A stretch of 44,245 nucleotides of DNA from NCBI GenBank assembly GCA_934373295.1, contig CAKROK010000011.1:1-44245 (forward strand), written 5' to 3'. This document shows positions 15,318-23,486 of the stretch, one piece after another. A program made the translations under genes and the position numbers. The notes under the pieces are model-generated. The model made no database searches, was not told the origin of the DNA, and saw only the letters and a program-made list of their open reading frames with translations. This DNA comes from an uncultured Christensenellaceae bacterium. Its GTDB lineage: Bacteria > Bacillota > Clostridia > Christensenellales > Christensenellaceae. Position 1 is the first letter of the stretch. Each line of letters opens with the position of its first letter.

Positions 15318-16136
15318 ATGAAGATTAAGAAGTATTTACTTGAGGCACTGCTCGTTATAACCTGCGTCGTTATGGGCATAGTGATGCTTTCCTGTAACGC
15401 GAATCCCGTCGAGACGCCGGATGATAATCAGTTCGTCATTCCCTCCGCGACGGCGACGCCCGCTCCCACTCCCGAGCCGACGGCTACGGTAGAGCCCTCC
15501 GCGACGCCCGAGCCTACTCAAGCGCCGCTCGAGTTCACCACGGGCGACAAGAGCTATTTTTCCGATGCGCTGTTCATAGGCGATTCCAGGACGGTCGGTC
15601 TTTGCGAATATGCGGACCTGGGCGACTCGACGTTCTTTTGCAGCGTGGGCATGAACTCCTTTAAGATATTCGATGAAAAGGTGGACGTTAAGGGCATAGG
15701 AACGACGAATTTGAACAGCCTTTTGAAGTCCAAGCAGTTTGGCAAGGTCTATATTCTGTTAGGCATAAACGAGCTGGGCAGCGATAAGGATATAATTGTA
15801 GAAAAGATTTCCGCGATAGTGGACGCGGTAAAGGAGACGCAGCCGGATGCGCTCATATTCCTACAGGCGAACATGCACGTCACGGCGAAGAAGAATGCGT
15901 CCGACAAGACGTTCAACAACGAAAAGATAGATGCGCTCAACGCGGGGATAGAGGCGCTTTGCGACGACAAGACGATATTCTACATCGACGTAAACGAGCT
16001 TTTCGACGATGAAAACGGCTGCTTAAAGGCGGATTACTCGGGCGACGGAATACACGTCAACGGAAAGGGCTACGCCGAATGGGGCGATTGGTTCACCACG
16101 AAGGAGATAATCTTCACTAAAAACGAGACGAATTAA
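15318..16136 (+). CDS. SGNH/GDSL-family lipoprotein, likely partner of the MBOAT acyltransferase
   Basis: The protein has 272 residues. A signal peptide ends in a lipobox (MLSC, about Cys26), followed by a Pro-Thr-rich linker to about residue 70. The SGNH domain has block I FIGDSRTVG, Gly in SVGMNSF, block III GINELG and block V DGIHVNGKGY, so all four catalytic-type residues are present. Placed 12 nt after the MBOAT gene, it probably transfers or removes O-acetyl groups on an extracellular polymer. GGAGAGAG is the ribosome binding site. Confidence 0.9.
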   Translation: MKIKKYLLEALLVITCVVMGIVMLSCNANPVETPDDNQFVIPSATATPAPTPEPTATVEPSATPEPTQAPLEFTTGDKSYFSDALFIGDSRTVGLCEYADLGDSTFFCSVGMNSFKIFDEKVDVKGIGTTNLNSLLKSKQFGKVYILLGINELGSDKDIIVEKISAIVDAVKETQPDALIFLQANMHVTAKKNASDKTFNNEKIDALNAGIEALCDDKTIFYIDVNELFDDENGCLKADYSGDGIHVNGKGYAEWGDWFTTKEIIFTKNETN

Positions 16137-16171
16137 AAGAGGCTTTTAGCCGTTTTGGGCAATTTTGGAAA

Positions 16172-16207
16172 CAGGCTGTTTAAAGGGCATGCCTTTTAGA
16201 CAGCCTG
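16172..16207 (+). terminator. Long hairpin after the SGNH gene
   Basis: CAGGCTGTTTAAAGGG (16172 on) pairs almost fully with the arm ending at 16207 (CCTTTTAGACAGCCTG). The T-run behind it is weak, so termination is probable but not certain. Confidence 0.6.
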
Positions 16208-16249
16208 AGAAAAGTTTACCTTTTTGATACTTTCTACTCAATCTCTATG

Positions 16250-16258
16250 TGCTATAAT
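16250..16258 (+). promoter_or_regulatory. Extended -10 promoter of the first ECF sigma gene
   Basis: TGCTATAAT is a perfect extended -10. No good -35 lies at 17 nt (TTGATA at 16224 is 23 nt away). Confidence 0.5.
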
Positions 16259-16294
16259 GAATTTATAAAATGATTACAGCGCGGTGAGATTACC

Positions 16295-16780
16295 TTGATT
16301 AGAGAAGCGTGTCAAAAAGAGTGGTTTTGCAATAAAATAGAAGAGTATGAGACGGAGCTTTACAGGCTCGCCGTGAGCATCTTAAAAAACGAGGAGGACG
16401 CCAAGGACGCTGTTTCGGAGGCGATTTTAAGGGCGTATTCCCGCCTTGAGCTGCTGCATGACGAGGAAAAGTTCAAGCCGTGGATGATGCGCATAGTCTG
16501 TAACTGCGCATATGACATCGTGAGAAAGCGCAGGAACGTCGTGAGCATGGAGGAGGACTTTGAGCCGCCCGCCCGATCGGAGAACATCGAGATGAACGTC
16601 TCGCTTCGGACGGAGATAATGAGACTGGCTATGGACTACAGAGCGGTGGTCGTGCTCTTCTATTATGACGACATGGGCATAAGGGAGATATCAAATATAC
16701 TGCATATCTCGCAAAATGCTGTAAAGACGCGCCTATGCCGGGCGAGGGCGATGCTCGCGCGCAGGCTGGGCGACGCTTGA
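16295..16780 (+). CDS. ECF sigma factor, module 1
   Basis: The protein has 161 residues. Region 2 (about 15-80) has AVSILKNEEDAKDAVSEAILRAY and KPWMMRIVCNCAYDIVRKRR. Region 4 (about 100-158) has the helix-turn-helix YYDDMGIREISNILHISQNA, then VKTRLCRAR. It starts at TTG 16295 with GGTGAG upstream. A 65-residue membrane protein follows after 15 nt and is the natural candidate for its anti-sigma factor. The target promoters are unknown. Confidence 0.9.
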   Translation: MIREACQKEWFCNKIEEYETELYRLAVSILKNEEDAKDAVSEAILRAYSRLELLHDEEKFKPWMMRIVCNCAYDIVRKRRNVVSMEEDFEPPARSENIEMNVSLRTEIMRLAMDYRAVVVLFYYDDMGIREISNILHISQNAVKTRLCRARAMLARRLGDA

Positions 16781-16795
16781 GGAGCGTGTGAACGG

Positions 16796-16993
16796 ATGGA
16801 CGACGCCGATAACAGAATAAGAAAATTGGCGAAAAAGGGCGATTTTACGCCGCCCAAGGATTTTATGGCGAGGATAGACGAGGTGCTTTTATCCCTCCCG
16901 CCCCGCCCGAAAAGGATATGCGCGTTGGCTGCCGCCGCGCTCGTGGCGACGGCGATAGCGGTGGAAATTTGCATGATGTTGATTATAAGATGA
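16796..16993 (+). CDS. Small single-pass membrane protein, putative anti-sigma factor
   Basis: The protein has 65 residues: a ~39-residue cytoplasmic N-terminus rich in Lys, Asp and Pro, then one membrane helix (about 41-63), with essentially nothing outside. It follows the ECF gene by 15 nt and is closed by its own terminator. Position and topology suggest a minimal anti-sigma factor; the sequence alone does not prove it. A sensory ectodomain is missing, so any signal would have to come from a partner or from the membrane. Confidence 0.65.
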   Translation: MDDADNRIRKLAKKGDFTPPKDFMARIDEVLLSLPPRPKRICALAAAALVATAIAVEICMMLIIR

Positions 16994-16999
16994 TGTTTG

Positions 17000-17022
17000 A
17001 AGCTCCCTTTCGGAGCTTTTTT
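17000..17022 (+). terminator. Intrinsic terminator after ECF module 1
   Basis: AAGCTCC (17000-17006) pairs with GGAGCTT (17012-17018), followed by TTTT. It separates the two ECF modules. Confidence 0.85.
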
Positions 17023-17092
17023 AAAAGTTTGGAAAAATGATGCAATAAAAATGCATTCTCGCGGATTAGTATTATGAGAGGACGCAAAAGAG

Positions 17093-17668
17093 ATGATAAT
17101 ACTGACGATGGTAAACGAAAAACAGAATATGCGCAGCGCCGGACGAGTGGAACAATGCCTTATGCGAATCGCAAGGAAAGATCTTTCGGCATTGGAGGAG
17201 CTCTACCACGAGACGAGCGCGGCGATATACGGTTTTGCACTCTCTATTTTGAAGAACGTCGAGGATGCACAGGACGTCATGCACGATTGCTTTGTGACTA
17301 TACACGGCGCGGCGGAGGGCTATCGGCCGATGGGCAAGCCGCTGGCGTGGATGATGACAATTACAAAGAACCTTTGCAGAAGAAGATTAAACGCGAAGAA
17401 CAGATTTGCGGATGTTCCGGAGCAGGATTGGGAGCCGTATCTCGAGGGAGATTCTGGGATATCCGCCGAGGACAGGCTTATAATCGCGGAGTGCTTAAAG
17501 CCGCTTTCGGAGGAAGAAAGACAGATAGTCGTACTCCACGCGGCGGCGGGTATGAAGCATAGGGAAATAGCAGAGGTGATGGAAATGCCGGTATCCACCG
17601 TTCTTTCAAAATACAACAGGGCAATAAGAAAATGCAAAAGAGTATATGAAGGAGATGAGAGAAGATGA
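17093..17668 (+). CDS. ECF sigma factor, module 2
   Basis: The protein has 191 residues. Region 2 holds FALSILKNVEDAQDVMHDCF and KPLAWMMTITKNLCRRRL. Region 4 holds VVLHAAAGMKHREIAEVMEM, then PVSTVLSKYNRAIRK. ATG 17093 is 11 nt after AGAGG; an alternative is ATG 17108. The stop overlaps the start of the RsgI-like gene by 4 nt, so the two are coupled. It is ECF-type by length and region 4 and lacks the SigI C-terminal domain, although its partner looks like an RsgI. Confidence 0.9.
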   Translation: MIILTMVNEKQNMRSAGRVEQCLMRIARKDLSALEELYHETSAAIYGFALSILKNVEDAQDVMHDCFVTIHGAAEGYRPMGKPLAWMMTITKNLCRRRLNAKNRFADVPEQDWEPYLEGDSGISAEDRLIIAECLKPLSEEERQIVVLHAAAGMKHREIAEVMEMPVSTVLSKYNRAIRKCKRVYEGDERR

Positions 17669-19368
17669 AGGATAGAGAAATGGAAAAAAAGATAGAGCGG
17701 GCGTTTAATAATACAGTACCCGACTGCCTTGCTTCCGTCATCTCCGACTGTGAAAAACAGAAAGGAACGGTAATCGTGATGACGGAAAATAAGAAGAGAA
17801 AGAACTGGGTCAGATATGTCGCGGGGATAGCCGCGTGCCTGCTGCTCATGATGGGCGGGATATTCGGAACGAATTTTTACGGAGAAAACTATGTGCTTGC
17901 GTCCACGGTATCGCTGGATGTCAACCCGAGCGTACAGATAAACGTGAGCAGAAATGAAAAGGTGCTGGAGGTCGTCGCATTAAACGAGGACGGCCAAAAG
18001 ATAGTGGGGGACATGCAGTTTAAGGGCAGCAGCGTCGATGTGGCGGTAAATGCGCTGATAGGCTCGATGCTCTCAAACGGATATTTGAACGAGATCGCAA
18101 ACTCCATACTCATAAGCGTGGACGGCGCGAACGGTGAGGAGCTTAGGCAAAAGCTCGCAAAAGAGGTTGAAAAGCTGCTTGATACGAACGAATTCACGGG
18201 CAGCGTTTTGAGCCAGAGCTTAGAGAAGGACGACGATATCGACGAAGCCGCGGAAAAATACGGCATAACCAAGGGCAAGGCGCGCCTCATAGCACAGATC
18301 CTTAAAAACCACTCGGGTCATACGTTTGAAGAGCTTGTTCCGCTGACAATAAACGAGTTAAATCTGATAATGGAGTCGCGCGGAGAACAGAAAAATGAGA
18401 TAGATTCCGTCGGAACGGCGAGTGAGAAGGCGTATATCGGCATGAAAAAAGCCAAGGCGATCGCGCTTGAACATGCCGGAGTATCGCAGAACGACATATT
18501 GGACTATGAATTCGGCATGGATGTTGAAGACGGACTCATGGTCTATGAGATCGACTTTACGGCAAAAGGATTTGAGTATGAATATGAGATAGACGCACTC
18601 ACGGGAGACATCGTAAAGAGCGAAAGGAAGGCGGACGATTCCGCAAAGGCTGACGCAGAAAAACTCATCGGAGCGAGTAAGGCTAAGCAGGCGGCGCTTG
18701 CTCACGCAGGAGTAAACGAGAAGGATGCGCGGGATATCGACATCGATCTGGATGAAAAGCGCGGAGTCAAATATTATGAGGTGAGCTTTGATGCGAACGG
18801 ATATGAATACGACTATGAGATAGACGCGCTTTCCGGCAAGGTTCTAAAGAGTGAAAAGGAGGCGGACGACGACTATGCACCCTCTAAAAAGCCGGAGACG
18901 GCATCGGAGCTGATAGGCGAGGCGAAGGCAAAGGCCGCCGCATTGAAGCACGCAGGGGTTTCCGCATCGTCTGTTACGGAATATGAGGCGAAGCTGGATA
19001 CGGAAAACGGCGTTCGCGTATATGAGATCGAATTTAAGGCGGGCGGATTTGAGTTTGACTATGAGATAAACGCAAAGACGGGCGCAGTCGTAAAGAGCGA
19101 AAAAGAGACGGACGACGATTATAAGAAGCAGGAGAAAAAGGGCGAACAGACCGCTAACTTCATAAGTAAGGAAAAGGCGAAGAGCATAGCTCTTTCCCAC
19201 GCGGGTTTAAGCGTGGGCGAGGTCACGCGGCTCAAGGTCGAGCGGGACAGCGACGACGGTATAACGGTATATGAGGTCGAATTTAAAAAGGACGGTGTAG
19301 AATACAGCTACGAGATAAACGCAAGGAGCGGAAGAATAATCGACTTTGAAAAAGAGATTGACGATTAA
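17665..19368 (+). CDS. RsgI-like anti-sigma factor with four PepSY repeats
   Basis: The protein has 567 residues. A ~50-residue cytoplasmic segment is followed by a single membrane helix (about 53-72). Next is an RsgI-type juxtamembrane domain starting ASTVSLDVNPSVQINVS (about 80-200), which contains the Asn-Pro pair where RsgI proteins undergo autoproteolysis. The extracellular rest consists of four ~70-residue PepSY repeats, at about 252-320, 332-402, 412-485 and 497-567. Each has AKxxALxHAG, then YEV/IxFxxxGxEYxYEI, then TG/SGxIVKSE. It would hold the ECF factor at the membrane and sense wall-proximal events or proteolysis. GGAGATGAGAG is the ribosome binding site. Confidence 0.85.
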   Translation: MKDREMEKKIERAFNNTVPDCLASVISDCEKQKGTVIVMTENKKRKNWVRYVAGIAACLLLMMGGIFGTNFYGENYVLASTVSLDVNPSVQINVSRNEKVLEVVALNEDGQKIVGDMQFKGSSVDVAVNALIGSMLSNGYLNEIANSILISVDGANGEELRQKLAKEVEKLLDTNEFTGSVLSQSLEKDDDIDEAAEKYGITKGKARLIAQILKNHSGHTFEELVPLTINELNLIMESRGEQKNEIDSVGTASEKAYIGMKKAKAIALEHAGVSQNDILDYEFGMDVEDGLMVYEIDFTAKGFEYEYEIDALTGDIVKSERKADDSAKADAEKLIGASKAKQAALAHAGVNEKDARDIDIDLDEKRGVKYYEVSFDANGYEYDYEIDALSGKVLKSEKEADDDYAPSKKPETASELIGEAKAKAAALKHAGVSASSVTEYEAKLDTENGVRVYEIEFKAGGFEFDYEINAKTGAVVKSEKETDDDYKKQEKKGEQTANFISKEKAKSIALSHAGLSVGEVTRLKVERDSDDGITVYEVEFKKDGVEYSYEINARSGRIIDFEKEIDD

Positions 19369-19381
19369 ATTTGTTTAATAG

Positions 19382-19417
19382 AAAGATGCTGATCGATTTT
19401 GATCGGCATCTTTTTTT
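19382..19417 (+). terminator. Intrinsic terminator after ECF module 2
   Basis: AAAGATGC(T)GATCG pairs with CGATC..GCATCTTT and runs into seven T residues. Confidence 0.92.
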
Positions 19418-19440
19418 ATAAAAAAATCTTCAAAAAATTT

Positions 19441-19460
19441 GATTGAAAATGATTGAAAAT
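19441..19460 (+). promoter_or_regulatory. Direct repeats, putative FruR operator
   Basis: GATTGAAAAT occurs twice head-to-tail with a 10-bp period, just upstream of the fru -35 box. DeoR-family regulators commonly bind direct repeats one helical turn apart, so FruR autoregulation is likely. Confidence 0.6.
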
Positions 19461-19462
19461 GC

Positions 19463-19490
19463 TTGACAATGAGCGAAGCTATGCTATAAT
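19463..19490 (+). promoter_or_regulatory. Promoter of the fructose PTS operon
   Basis: TTGACA (19463-19468), a 16-nt spacer and TATAAT (19485-19490) with extended TGC make a near-consensus promoter. Confidence 0.9.
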
Positions 19491-19542
19491 ATACTCAAGA
19501 AACAAAAAATAAGTCAAAATCGATAATGAGCAGGAGATATAC

Positions 19543-20286
19543 ATGTTAGTTGAACAGCGCTTTGCGACGATACTCAAGGAGTTACAGGAGAACCATGCGG
19601 CAGGTGTCGCCCGCCTTTGTGAATTGACAGGCGCATCCGAGGCCACCACGCGCAGAGATTTAAACATCCTCGCAAGTCAGGGGCTTTTGAGCAAGGTCCA
19701 CGGCGGCGCGGTGCTGGCGGAGAACGCATTTTTAGCCAAGGAGCAGGACGTGAACACAAAGGCACGCCTCTTTAAGGATGAAAAGGAGAAAATCGCCGCA
19801 TATGCTGCGACGCTTGTAAACGACGACGACGTAGTCTTTCTCGATTCGGGCACGACCACGGTGAAGATGCTCGGTCATCTAAAAGGCTCAAAGGCGACGT
19901 TCGTGACGAACAGCGTGGACGTCTTAGACCGGATGGCGGGCGCGGGACTGCGCGGATACTGCGTGGGCGGCCTGTTGAGACAGGAGACGCGGGCGATGGT
20001 TGGCGCGATGACGCAGGAGGCGCTTGGTAGCTTCAACTTCACAAAGGCGTTTTTGGGGACGAACGGCATAGCCGTAAAACAGGGCTTCACGACGCCGGAC
20101 AGGGAGGAAGCGGCGGTCAAGCGCAAGGCGGCCGAGCAGGCGTATCTCACATACGTGCTTGCGGATTCGAGTAAGTTCCAGACGGTGACGACGGTGACAT
20201 TCCTGCCGCTGGAGCAGGCGGTCATCATAACGAACAAGCTGCCCGATGAAAGTTTTCTCGAACATACTATAGTAAAGGAAGTGTAA
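19543..20286 (+). CDS. fruR: DeoR-family regulator of the fructose operon
   Basis: The protein has 247 residues. The N-terminal HTH_DeoR (about 5-57) includes VARLCELTGASEATTRRDLN and HGGAV. The C-terminal DeoRC sugar-phosphate sensor (about 75-235) has FLDSGTTTVKML and FLGTNGI. Position as first gene before fruK and fruA identifies it as FruR, which responds to fructose-1-phosphate in relatives. GGAG lies upstream of ATG 19543; fruK begins 3 nt after the stop. Confidence 0.9.
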   Translation: MLVEQRFATILKELQENHAAGVARLCELTGASEATTRRDLNILASQGLLSKVHGGAVLAENAFLAKEQDVNTKARLFKDEKEKIAAYAATLVNDDDVVFLDSGTTTVKMLGHLKGSKATFVTNSVDVLDRMAGAGLRGYCVGGLLRQETRAMVGAMTQEALGSFNFTKAFLGTNGIAVKQGFTTPDREEAAVKRKAAEQAYLTYVLADSSKFQTVTTVTFLPLEQAVIITNKLPDESFLEHTIVKEV

Positions 20287-20289
20287 AAA

Positions 20290-21195
20290 ATGGTATATAC
20301 CGTCACGTTTAATCCGGCTTTAGATTATGTGATGTGGGTCGACCGCTTTGACGCGGGCGAGACGAACCGCACGAGAGGAGAGGAGATCCAACTCGGCGGC
20401 AAGGGGATAAACGTATCCTGCGTGCTAAAGACGCTGGGGGTGGACAACACCGCGCTGGGCTTTGTGGCGGGGTTTACCGGAAATGAGCTTGAGCGCGGGC
20501 TGAAAATGAGAAATATCAACACGGATTTTATCCATCTGAAGGACGGACAGACCCGCATAAACGTCAAGATAAAGGGCAAGGGCGTGGAGACGGAGATAAA
20601 CGCACAGGGCCCGGTGATAGACGGGGCGGCGCTCGTCGAGCTCGAGAAAAGGTTGGAGCAGCTTAAAGACGCAGATGTGCTCGTGATATCCGGTTCAATA
20701 CCCTCATCCATGCCGAGGGACAGCTATGAAAAGCTGCTTAAAAGGGTGGAAAAGAAGAACGTATTGACAGTCGTGGACGCGACGCGCGAGCTTCTCTGCA
20801 ACGTTCTTGGATACAGGCCGTTTCTCATAAAGCCAAATCAGGCTGAGTTAGGTGAGATATTTGATAAAGAGCTTAAAACGGATGAGGAGATTTTGGCCCA
20901 TGCGCGCATGTTACAGGAGCGCGGCGCGAGAAACGTGCTCGTCTCCATGGCAGGGGACGGCTCGCTGTTAGTGGACGAGCGCGGAGGGGCGCACCGACTG
21001 AAGGCGCCTAAGGGCAATGTGAAAAACTCCGTAGGCGCGGGGGATTCCATGGTAGCGGGGTTTATAGCAGGCTGGCTGGAGCGCGGTGATTACGCCTATG
21101 CTCACAAGCTGGGCGCGGCGGCGGGCAGCGCCACTGCGTTTTCAGACGGCCTGGCGGAAAAAGATGATATTAATGCGCTGTTTGCGCAATTATAA
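20290..21195 (+). CDS. fruK: 1-phosphofructokinase
   Basis: This 301-residue PfkB-family kinase converts fructose-1-phosphate to fructose-1,6-bisphosphate. The N-terminus TVTFNPALDYVMWVD, the GGKGINVSCVLKTLG segment and the C-terminal catalytic GAGDSMVAGF (general base Asp) are diagnostic. It lies between fruR and fruA. AAGGAAGTGTAAAA provides the ribosome binding site over the fruR stop. Confidence 0.95.
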   Translation: MVYTVTFNPALDYVMWVDRFDAGETNRTRGEEIQLGGKGINVSCVLKTLGVDNTALGFVAGFTGNELERGLKMRNINTDFIHLKDGQTRINVKIKGKGVETEINAQGPVIDGAALVELEKRLEQLKDADVLVISGSIPSSMPRDSYEKLLKRVEKKNVLTVVDATRELLCNVLGYRPFLIKPNQAELGEIFDKELKTDEEILAHARMLQERGARNVLVSMAGDGSLLVDERGGAHRLKAPKGNVKNSVGAGDSMVAGFIAGWLERGDYAYAHKLGAAAGSATAFSDGLAEKDDINALFAQL

Positions 21196-21213
21196 GAAAG
21201 GAAGATTGAATTT

Positions 21214-23136
21214 ATGCGTATTATCGATTTACTGGACACTTCAAAGATCAAGCTCCACGCTGCTGCGGCCGATAAAAATGCCGTGATAGACGAGCTTATC
21301 GAGCTTCAGTCAAAAAATGACTGTATAGCGGATAAGGCGGCGTATAAGCAGGCGATACTTGCGAGAGAGGCACAGGGCAGCACCGCTATAGAGGCGGGAA
21401 TAGCCGTCCCTCACGCGAAGAGCGATTGCGTCACCGCCCCCGGACTCGCGGCATGTACCCTGGATAAGGGTGTGGATTACGGCGCGATGGACGGACAGCC
21501 GTCCGACCTGTTCTTCATGATAGCGGCCCCTTCGGACGGGGATGTGCATCTCGAGATACTTTCTCATCTCATGGTGCTGCTCATGGATCCGAGCTTTTCG
21601 GAAAAGCTCAGAAACGCGCAGGATGAAAAGGAGTTTTTAGACGTGATAGACCGCTATGAAACGCAAAAGTTCGGCGAAAGCGTCGAAAAAACTGAAAAAT
21701 CCGAAAATAAAGAAGAAAGCGCAAAGACGCCCGCCGTTTTGGCGGTGACGGCCTGCCCCACGGGCATCGCGCATACGTATATGGCGGCGGAAGCGCTTGA
21801 AAAGAAGGGCGAGGAGCTGGGCATACTCGTTAAGGCAGAGACGCAGGGCTCGGGCGGCGCTAAAAACATATTGACGAGTGAGGAGATAGCGAACTGCGAC
21901 GGAATAATAATCGCCGCGGATAAGGAGGTTGACCTCTCCCGCTTTGACGGCAAGCATGTATTATGCGTACCCGTTTCAGACGGCATCCGTCGTCCGGAGG
22001 AGCTTATAAGGCAGGCCGCGAACGCGCCCGTATATCACCACACCGGCGAAAAACAGGTTCAGGAGGGCAAGGAGAGCTTCGGAAGAAAGATCTATAAGCA
22101 GCTCATGAACGGCGTATCGCATATGCTGCCCTTCGTAATAGGCGGCGGCATATTGATAGCGATAGCGTTCCTTTTGGATAATGCGTCCATCGATTACTCA
22201 AACTTCGGCAGCAACACGCCCGTCGCGGCGTGGTTCAAGGCGATAGGCGATAAGGCGTTCGGCTTCATGCTCCCCATACTCGCGGGCTTTATCGCGATGT
22301 CCATAGCAGATCGCCCCGGCCTGATGGTCGGCTTCGTGGGCGGCGCGCTGGCGGTGTCCGGCTCGACCTTTGCGGCGCCGGCGGGCGGAGACGTCTCCGC
22401 GGGATTCTTAGGCGCACTCATCGCGGGCTTTGCAGCGGGCTATCTCATGCTCGGTATGCGCAAGCTGTGCGACAAGCTGCCCAAGGCGCTTGAAGGTTTA
22501 AAGCCCATTTTGATATATCCCGTAGTCGGTCTGCTTGTCATAGGCCTGTTCATGTGCCTTATCAATCCGTTTGTGGCGATGCTCAATAACGCGCTGTATT
22601 CCGGCTTAAAGAGCATGGGCGAGGGCAGCAAGATACTGCTTGGATTTGTGCTTGCGAGCATGATGGCTATCGATATGGGCGGCCCGTTCAACAAGGCGGC
22701 GTATGTTTTCGGCACATCCACGCTCACGACTGTCGCAGCGGGGCAGGGCTCTGAGATAATGGCGGCGGTAATGGTAGGCGGCATGGTTCCCCCGCTCGCG
22801 ATAGCACTCGCGACGACGTTCTTCAAGAACCGCTTCACGGCGGAGGAGAGAAAGTCCGGCGTGGTGAACTACATCATGGGTCTTTGCTTCATAACCGAGG
22901 GCGCGATTCCCTTCGCGGCGTCTGATCCTCTGCGCGTGCTTCCCGCATGTATCGCAGGCTCGGGCATAGCCGGCGCGCTGTCCATGGCGTTTGGATGTGC
23001 GCTCCCTGCACCTCACGGCGGAGTGTTCGTATTCCCCGTAATGACCAACGTTTTGGGATACATCATCGCGCTGGCAGTGGGCAGTGTAGTAGGTATGCTC
23101 CTACTGGGAGTGCTCAAAAAGAAAAAGACGGCTTAA
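21214..23136 (+). CDS. fruA: PTS fructose transporter subunit IIABC
   Basis: The protein has 640 residues with domains in the order A-B-C. EIIA (about 1-150) has phospho-accepting His67 in GIAVPHAKS. EIIB-fru (about 174-270) has phospho-Cys182 in VTACPTGIAHTYMAAEAL. EIIC (about 290-635) has around ten membrane segments. A charged Lys-Glu linker separates A and B. It imports fructose as fructose-1-phosphate, the substrate of the upstream kinase. The gene starts 18 nt after fruK with GAAAGGAAG. Confidence 0.95.
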   Translation: MRIIDLLDTSKIKLHAAAADKNAVIDELIELQSKNDCIADKAAYKQAILAREAQGSTAIEAGIAVPHAKSDCVTAPGLAACTLDKGVDYGAMDGQPSDLFFMIAAPSDGDVHLEILSHLMVLLMDPSFSEKLRNAQDEKEFLDVIDRYETQKFGESVEKTEKSENKEESAKTPAVLAVTACPTGIAHTYMAAEALEKKGEELGILVKAETQGSGGAKNILTSEEIANCDGIIIAADKEVDLSRFDGKHVLCVPVSDGIRRPEELIRQAANAPVYHHTGEKQVQEGKESFGRKIYKQLMNGVSHMLPFVIGGGILIAIAFLLDNASIDYSNFGSNTPVAAWFKAIGDKAFGFMLPILAGFIAMSIADRPGLMVGFVGGALAVSGSTFAAPAGGDVSAGFLGALIAGFAAGYLMLGMRKLCDKLPKALEGLKPILIYPVVGLLVIGLFMCLINPFVAMLNNALYSGLKSMGEGSKILLGFVLASMMAIDMGGPFNKAAYVFGTSTLTTVAAGQGSEIMAAVMVGGMVPPLAIALATTFFKNRFTAEERKSGVVNYIMGLCFITEGAIPFAASDPLRVLPACIAGSGIAGALSMAFGCALPAPHGGVFVFPVMTNVLGYIIALAVGSVVGMLLLGVLKKKKTA

Positions 23137-23189
23137 AAAAGCTGATTTGAAAGAGAATATAATATCGATAAAAATTCGGAGGTAATATT

Positions 23190-23453
23190 ATGGTATCGGC
23201 AAAGGTAAAACTGACAAACGCACAGGGTATGCACATGCGTCCCGCACAAGTCTTCGTAAACACTATCACGGCTTATCCGTGCAACGTGACCATTCTCTAT
23301 AACGAGAGGGTCATAAACGCCCGCAGCATAATGAATCTCATGGCGGCGTGCATAAAGTGCGGCAGCGAGATAGAGATACAGTGCTCCGGCGAAAAGGAGC
23401 AGGAGTGTCTGGACGCGGCGGTGGCATTGATCGAATCAGGCTTTGGAGAGTAA
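23190..23453 (+). CDS. HPr-type phosphocarrier protein
   Basis: The protein has 87 residues. The phospho-His site is His15 in GMHMRPAQVF (usual form GLHARPA). Ser46 in ARSIMNLMA is the site targeted by HPr kinase in Firmicutes, so catabolite signalling through it remains possible. It lies between fruA and the enzyme I gene. Whether it is the general HPr or a fructose-dedicated one cannot be decided from the window. Confidence 0.93.
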   Translation: MVSAKVKLTNAQGMHMRPAQVFVNTITAYPCNVTILYNERVINARSIMNLMAACIKCGSEIEIQCSGEKEQECLDAAVALIESGFGE

Positions 23454-23486
23454 ATAAGGTCAAAACAGTTTTTGGAGGGACATTCT

